Assembly: GCA_910579965.1 (NCBI GenBank)
Contig: CAJTWF010000002.1
Location: forward strand, 25,373 to 89,372
Origin: an uncultured Oscillospiraceae bacterium
GTDB lineage: Bacteria; Bacillota; Clostridia; Oscillospirales; Oscillospiraceae
Length of the DNA: 64,000 nt
Direction: 5' to 3'
The translations under genes were made by a program, and so were the position numbers. The notes below the pieces were generated by a model. The model was not told the DNA's origin. It saw only the letters and a program-made list of their open reading frames with translations, and made no database searches. Shown here one piece after another: positions 61,624 to 64,000 of this stretch (position 1 is the stretch's first letter; each line of letters begins with the position of its first letter).

Positions 61624-63410
61624 AGCTGTTTCCGAAAAGGACGGAGGAGGACGTCCACTACCAGGGCAACGCCGTGGTGCGGATGCTCTCCTACCTGCGG
61701 CCCCACATGGCCGCCATGGCGGCCTGTCTGGTCCTGGTGCTGGCCATCACGGCGCTGGAGCTCTACAAGCCCATCCTCACCGGCGACGCCATTGACCTCT
61801 TCATCGACGGGGGCTATGCCCCCGGGGAGGCGGTGGAGGAGCGGTTCATGGGCATACTGACCGCGGCGGGGAAGTACGTGGCCGTGCTGGCGCTGCTGTT
61901 TGTGTGCAACCGGGTGCAGTTTCTGCTGCTGCAAAGGACGGGACAGGAGATCGTCTACACCATGCGCCGGCAGCTCTTTGAGCACATTGAGAGCCTGAGC
62001 ATGCGCTTTTTCGATCTCACCCCGGTGGGCAAAATCGTCACTAGAGTCACCAACGACGTGGAGGCGGTCCACGAGCTGTACGCCAACATTCTGGTAAAGC
62101 TGTTCAAGAACGTGGTGAAGATCATCGGTCTGGCGGCGGTGATGCTGCTGCTGGACGTGCGCATGGCCCTGCTGAGCTTTGTGATGGTGCCGGCGGTGAC
62201 AGTGCTGACCGCGGTGTTCCGCACCCTCTCCCGCCGGGCCTACCAGGTGAGCAAGACCAAGCTGACGGAGGTGAACACCTTCCTGTCCGAGAACCTGTCC
62301 GGCATGAAGGTAATCCAGATCTTCAACCGGGAGAAGGAGAAGCTGGACGCCTTCCGGGTCCGCAGCGGGGAGCTCCACCAGGCATTCCGCCGGGAGACCC
62401 TGGTGGGGGCCGTGTTCCGGCCGGTGATCGTCATGTGCTCCGTGGCGGCCATGGCCATTGTCATTGTCGCGGGCAGCCAGGGGGTGCTGGCGGGGACGGT
62501 GTCCTTCGGCACCATGTACATCTTCTTACAGTACATCAAGACCTTCTTCGAGCCCATTCAGGATCTGGCGGAGCAGCTGTCCACCCTCCAGTCGGCGGTG
62601 GCCTCGGCGGAGAAGATCTTCACCCTGCTGGACGAGGAGCCCCAGATCCGCGATCCGGCGGAGCCCAGGAGCCCGGCGGAGATCCGGGGGCGGATCGAGT
62701 TCAAGAACGTGTGGTTCGCCTACGACGGGGAGAACTACATCCTCCGGGACGTGAGCTTTGTCATCGAGCCGGGGCAGAAGGTGGCCTTCGTGGGGGCCAC
62801 CGGCGCGGGCAAGAGCTCCATTCTGAACCTGATCGGCCGGTACTACGACGTGCAGCGGGGGGAGATTCTCATCGACGGCGTCAATGTCAGGGACATGACC
62901 CGGGACCAGATCCGCTCCGCCATCGGGCAGGTGCAGCAGGACGTGTTCCTCTTCACCGGGGACATCAAGAGCAACATCCGCCTGCGCAGCGAGACCATCA
63001 CCGAGGAGGACGTGGTCCAGGCGGCCCGGCGGGTCAACGCCGGACGCTTTATCGAGAAGCTGCCGGCGGGCTACGATGAGCGGGTCACGGAGCGGGGCTC
63101 CACCTTCTCCGCCGGACAGCGGCAGCTCATCAGCTTCGCCCGGACCCTGGCCTTTGACCCGGCCATCCTCATTCTGGACGAGGCCACGGCCAACATCGAC
63201 ACGGAGACGGAGCAGTGGATCCAGGAGGCCCTGGAGACGCTGATGGCCGGGCGCACCACCATCATGGTGGCCCACCGGCTCTCCACCATCCAGCACGCGG
63301 ACAAGATCATTGTCATGCACAAGGGCCGCATCCGGGAGAGCGGCACCCACCAGGAGCTGCTGGACCAGGACGGCATATACAGGAAGCTGTATCAGCTGCA
63401 GCTGGCATAG
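61620..63410 (+). CDS. ABC exporter half-transporter 2 (canonical Walker B)
   Basis: The product has 596 residues with a GTG start at 61620 that overlaps the previous stop, with GGAGG just before it. Six membrane helices, then the NBD: Walker A GATGAGKSS, signature altered to FSAGQRQL, Walker B LILDEATANIDT with the catalytic Glu, and switch His in MVAHRLST. The altered signature here and altered Walker B in the partner place one active and one degenerate ATP site, the mark of a heterodimer. The operon ends at a strong terminator. Confidence 0.93.
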   Translation: MKLFPKRTEEDVHYQGNAVVRMLSYLRPHMAAMAACLVLVLAITALELYKPILTGDAIDLFIDGGYAPGEAVEERFMGILTAAGKYVAVLALLFVCNRVQFLLLQRTGQEIVYTMRRQLFEHIESLSMRFFDLTPVGKIVTRVTNDVEAVHELYANILVKLFKNVVKIIGLAAVMLLLDVRMALLSFVMVPAVTVLTAVFRTLSRRAYQVSKTKLTEVNTFLSENLSGMKVIQIFNREKEKLDAFRVRSGELHQAFRRETLVGAVFRPVIVMCSVAAMAIVIVAGSQGVLAGTVSFGTMYIFLQYIKTFFEPIQDLAEQLSTLQSAVASAEKIFTLLDEEPQIRDPAEPRSPAEIRGRIEFKNVWFAYDGENYILRDVSFVIEPGQKVAFVGATGAGKSSILNLIGRYYDVQRGEILIDGVNVRDMTRDQIRSAIGQVQQDVFLFTGDIKSNIRLRSETITEEDVVQAARRVNAGRFIEKLPAGYDERVTERGSTFSAGQRQLISFARTLAFDPAILILDEATANIDTETEQWIQEALETLMAGRTTIMVAHRLSTIQHADKIIVMHKGRIRESGTHQELLDQDGIYRKLYQLQLA

Positions 63411-63412
63411 CG

Positions 63413-63450
63413 GACGGGGGAAGCGGACAGCTTCCCCCGTCACTTTTTTT
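63413..63450 (+). terminator. Terminator of the ABC exporter operon
   Basis: GACGGGGGAAGC (63413-63424) pairs with 63430-63441, followed by AC and seven T. Confidence 0.9.
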
Positions 63451-63468
63451 GCTGCGGAGCATAGGATA
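63442..63468 (+). promoter_or_regulatory. Sigma-K-like promoter of the collagen-like gene
   Basis: AC (63442-63443), 16 bases, then CATAGGATA (63460-63468), a full match to the sigma-K pattern AC-N16/17-CATANNNTA. It overlaps the T-tract of the preceding terminator. A perfect 10-bp hairpin (63518-63541) lies in the leader. Confidence 0.6.
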
Positions 63469-63570
63469 AGAACGGACGCCCGGCTCTTCCGGCATGGCGG
63501 AGACGGGCGGTCTGGCCACGCGGCGCGCCGCCGCGCCGCGTCACTGTGATACAAGGGAGGATCTGTCCCT

Positions 63571-64000
63571 ATGCGATACAATCGTTACGAATCTGAGCGC
63601 TGCTCCTGCGGAAGTCCCTGCGGCGGATGCTGCGCTGACCCCTGCGACACGGTCTGCTACGTCCCCGGCCCTCCGGGTCCCATGGGTCCCCGGGGGCTGC
63701 CCGGCCCCGCCGGAGCCACCGGCGCGACGGGGGCCACGGGCGCTGCCGGCGCTATGGGTCCCACCGGTCCCAGAGGTCCCGCCGGCGCTACCGGCGCTAC
63801 GGGTGCAACGGGAGCCACTGGCGCAACCGGCGCTACCGGCCCCGCTGGTCCCACTGGCCCTGCCGGCGCTACGGGTGCAACGGGAGCCACTGGCGCTACC
63901 GGCGCAGCCGGCGCGGTGGGTCCCACTGGCCCTGCCGGCCCTGCGGGTCCCACTGGCCCTGCCGGCGCTACGGGTGCAACGGGAGCCACTGGCGCTACCG
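63571..64000 (+). CDS. Collagen-like (Gly-X-Y) spore-surface protein, 3' end outside the window
   Basis: The ATG at 63571 follows AAGGGAGG. No stop is reached before the window ends (143 codons seen). A Cys-rich head ([19 protein letters not shown], then [14 protein letters not shown]) leads into uninterrupted Gly-X-Y triplets from about residue 33: [14 protein letters not shown], then long Gly-Ala-Thr runs. This is the pattern of BclA-type filaments of the spore exosporium, where Thr residues are glycosylated. There is no signal peptide, which fits mother-cell expression. A DNA block of 32 bases occurs at 63793, 63865 and 63964, so length may vary by recombination. Confidence 0.85.
   Translation, partial: MRYNRYESERCSCGSPCGGCCADPCDTVCYVPGPPGPMGPRGLPGPAGATGATGATGAAGAMGPTGPRGPAGATGATGATGATGATGATGPAGPTGPAGATGATGATGATGAAGAVGPTGPAGPAGPTGPAGATGATGATGAT

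Noticed and set aside
63571..64000. CRISPR array suggested by repeated blocks
   Set aside because: The repeats are in frame, spacers are themselves Gly-X-Y coding, and spacing is 72 and 99 bases. It is a coding minisatellite.

Overview
The window is high-GC (roughly 60-65%), gene-dense DNA that reads as a chromosomal segment from a spore-forming, strictly anaerobic gut Clostridium-class bacterium of the Oscillospiraceae (Flavonifractor/Lawsonibacter/Pseudoflavonifractor-like). The family placement is inference. It rests on the Firmicutes-type Shine-Dalgarno sequences and -35/-10 promoters, lysine and Mg2+ riboswitches, a CIRCE element, Ni-CO dehydrogenase plus acetyl-CoA synthase, 2-hydroxyacyl-CoA dehydratase activase, DUF4364 and DUF6465 proteins, and sigma-K-like promoters in front of a Cys-rich and a collagen-like gene. 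No tRNA, rRNA, insertion sequence or CRISPR array was seen.

Layout, left half. 1-3.1 kb: the tail of an FtsA-like ATPase, a lipoprotein and a DUF4349 lipoprotein. 3.3-8.0 kb: a tight operon of class III aminotransferase, two-module class II aldolase, FGGY sugar kinase and GtrA membrane protein. 8.1-13.9 kb: a CsoR-family metal sensor, then the nickel block cooS - 40-codon ORF - cooC - acsB (CODH/ACS), ending at a perfect hairpin. 13.9-14.5 kb: two AT-richer XRE regulators with a nested palindromic operator candidate. 14.7-19.1 kb: an SPFH protein, then response regulator, ABC transporter pair and histidine kinase. 19.1-22.1 kb: a 1008-residue Sel1-repeat protein. 22.3-27.4 kb: a three-gene phosphorelay (hybrid kinase, Hpt, REC-HD-GYP-GGDEF). 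27.7-31.7 kb: a VanRS-like two-component pair with an exported protein and a VanY-like carboxypeptidase.

Layout, right half. 31.8-36.7 kb: a frameshifted CBS/DHH pyrophosphatase, a HAD phosphatase, prfC and a DUF3786 gene. 36.9-39.2 kb: PilZ, REC-GGDEF and TetR genes. 39.5-43.2 kb: clpB with CIRCE, plus a CPBP protease. 43.2-44.6 kb: mgtE under an M-box. 44.6-47.5 kb: dapA-dapB-dapH under a lysine riboswitch, with a broken GNAT gene at the operon head. 47.7-49.9 kb: DUF6465, DUF4364 and a Cys-rich coat-like gene. 50.0-51.9 kb: an exported S-layer-anchored CbiK-type cobaltochelatase. 52.2-56.6 kb: a split acyl-CoA dehydratase activase system. 56.8-59.3 kb: TVP38-like protein, EFR1 flavodoxin/ferredoxin and sugar nucleotidyltransferase. 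59.5 kb: a self-contained 25-codon mini-gene. 59.9-63.4 kb: a heterodimeric ABC exporter. 63.6-64 kb: the start of a collagen-like gene cut by the window edge.

How the genes work together. One theme is anaerobic one-carbon and radical metabolism: CODH/ACS with its Ni-insertion ATPase next to a candidate Ni/Cu sensor, the activase, and a cobalt chelatase (CODH/ACS needs a corrinoid protein, not encoded here). A second is cyclic-di-GMP signalling: two diguanylate cyclases, one fused to HD-GYP, and a PilZ receptor. A third is cell-envelope and spore-surface biology. Two unrelated dispersed palindromic repeat families and a 164-bp hairpin element in the clpB 5' UTR mark the intergenic regions.
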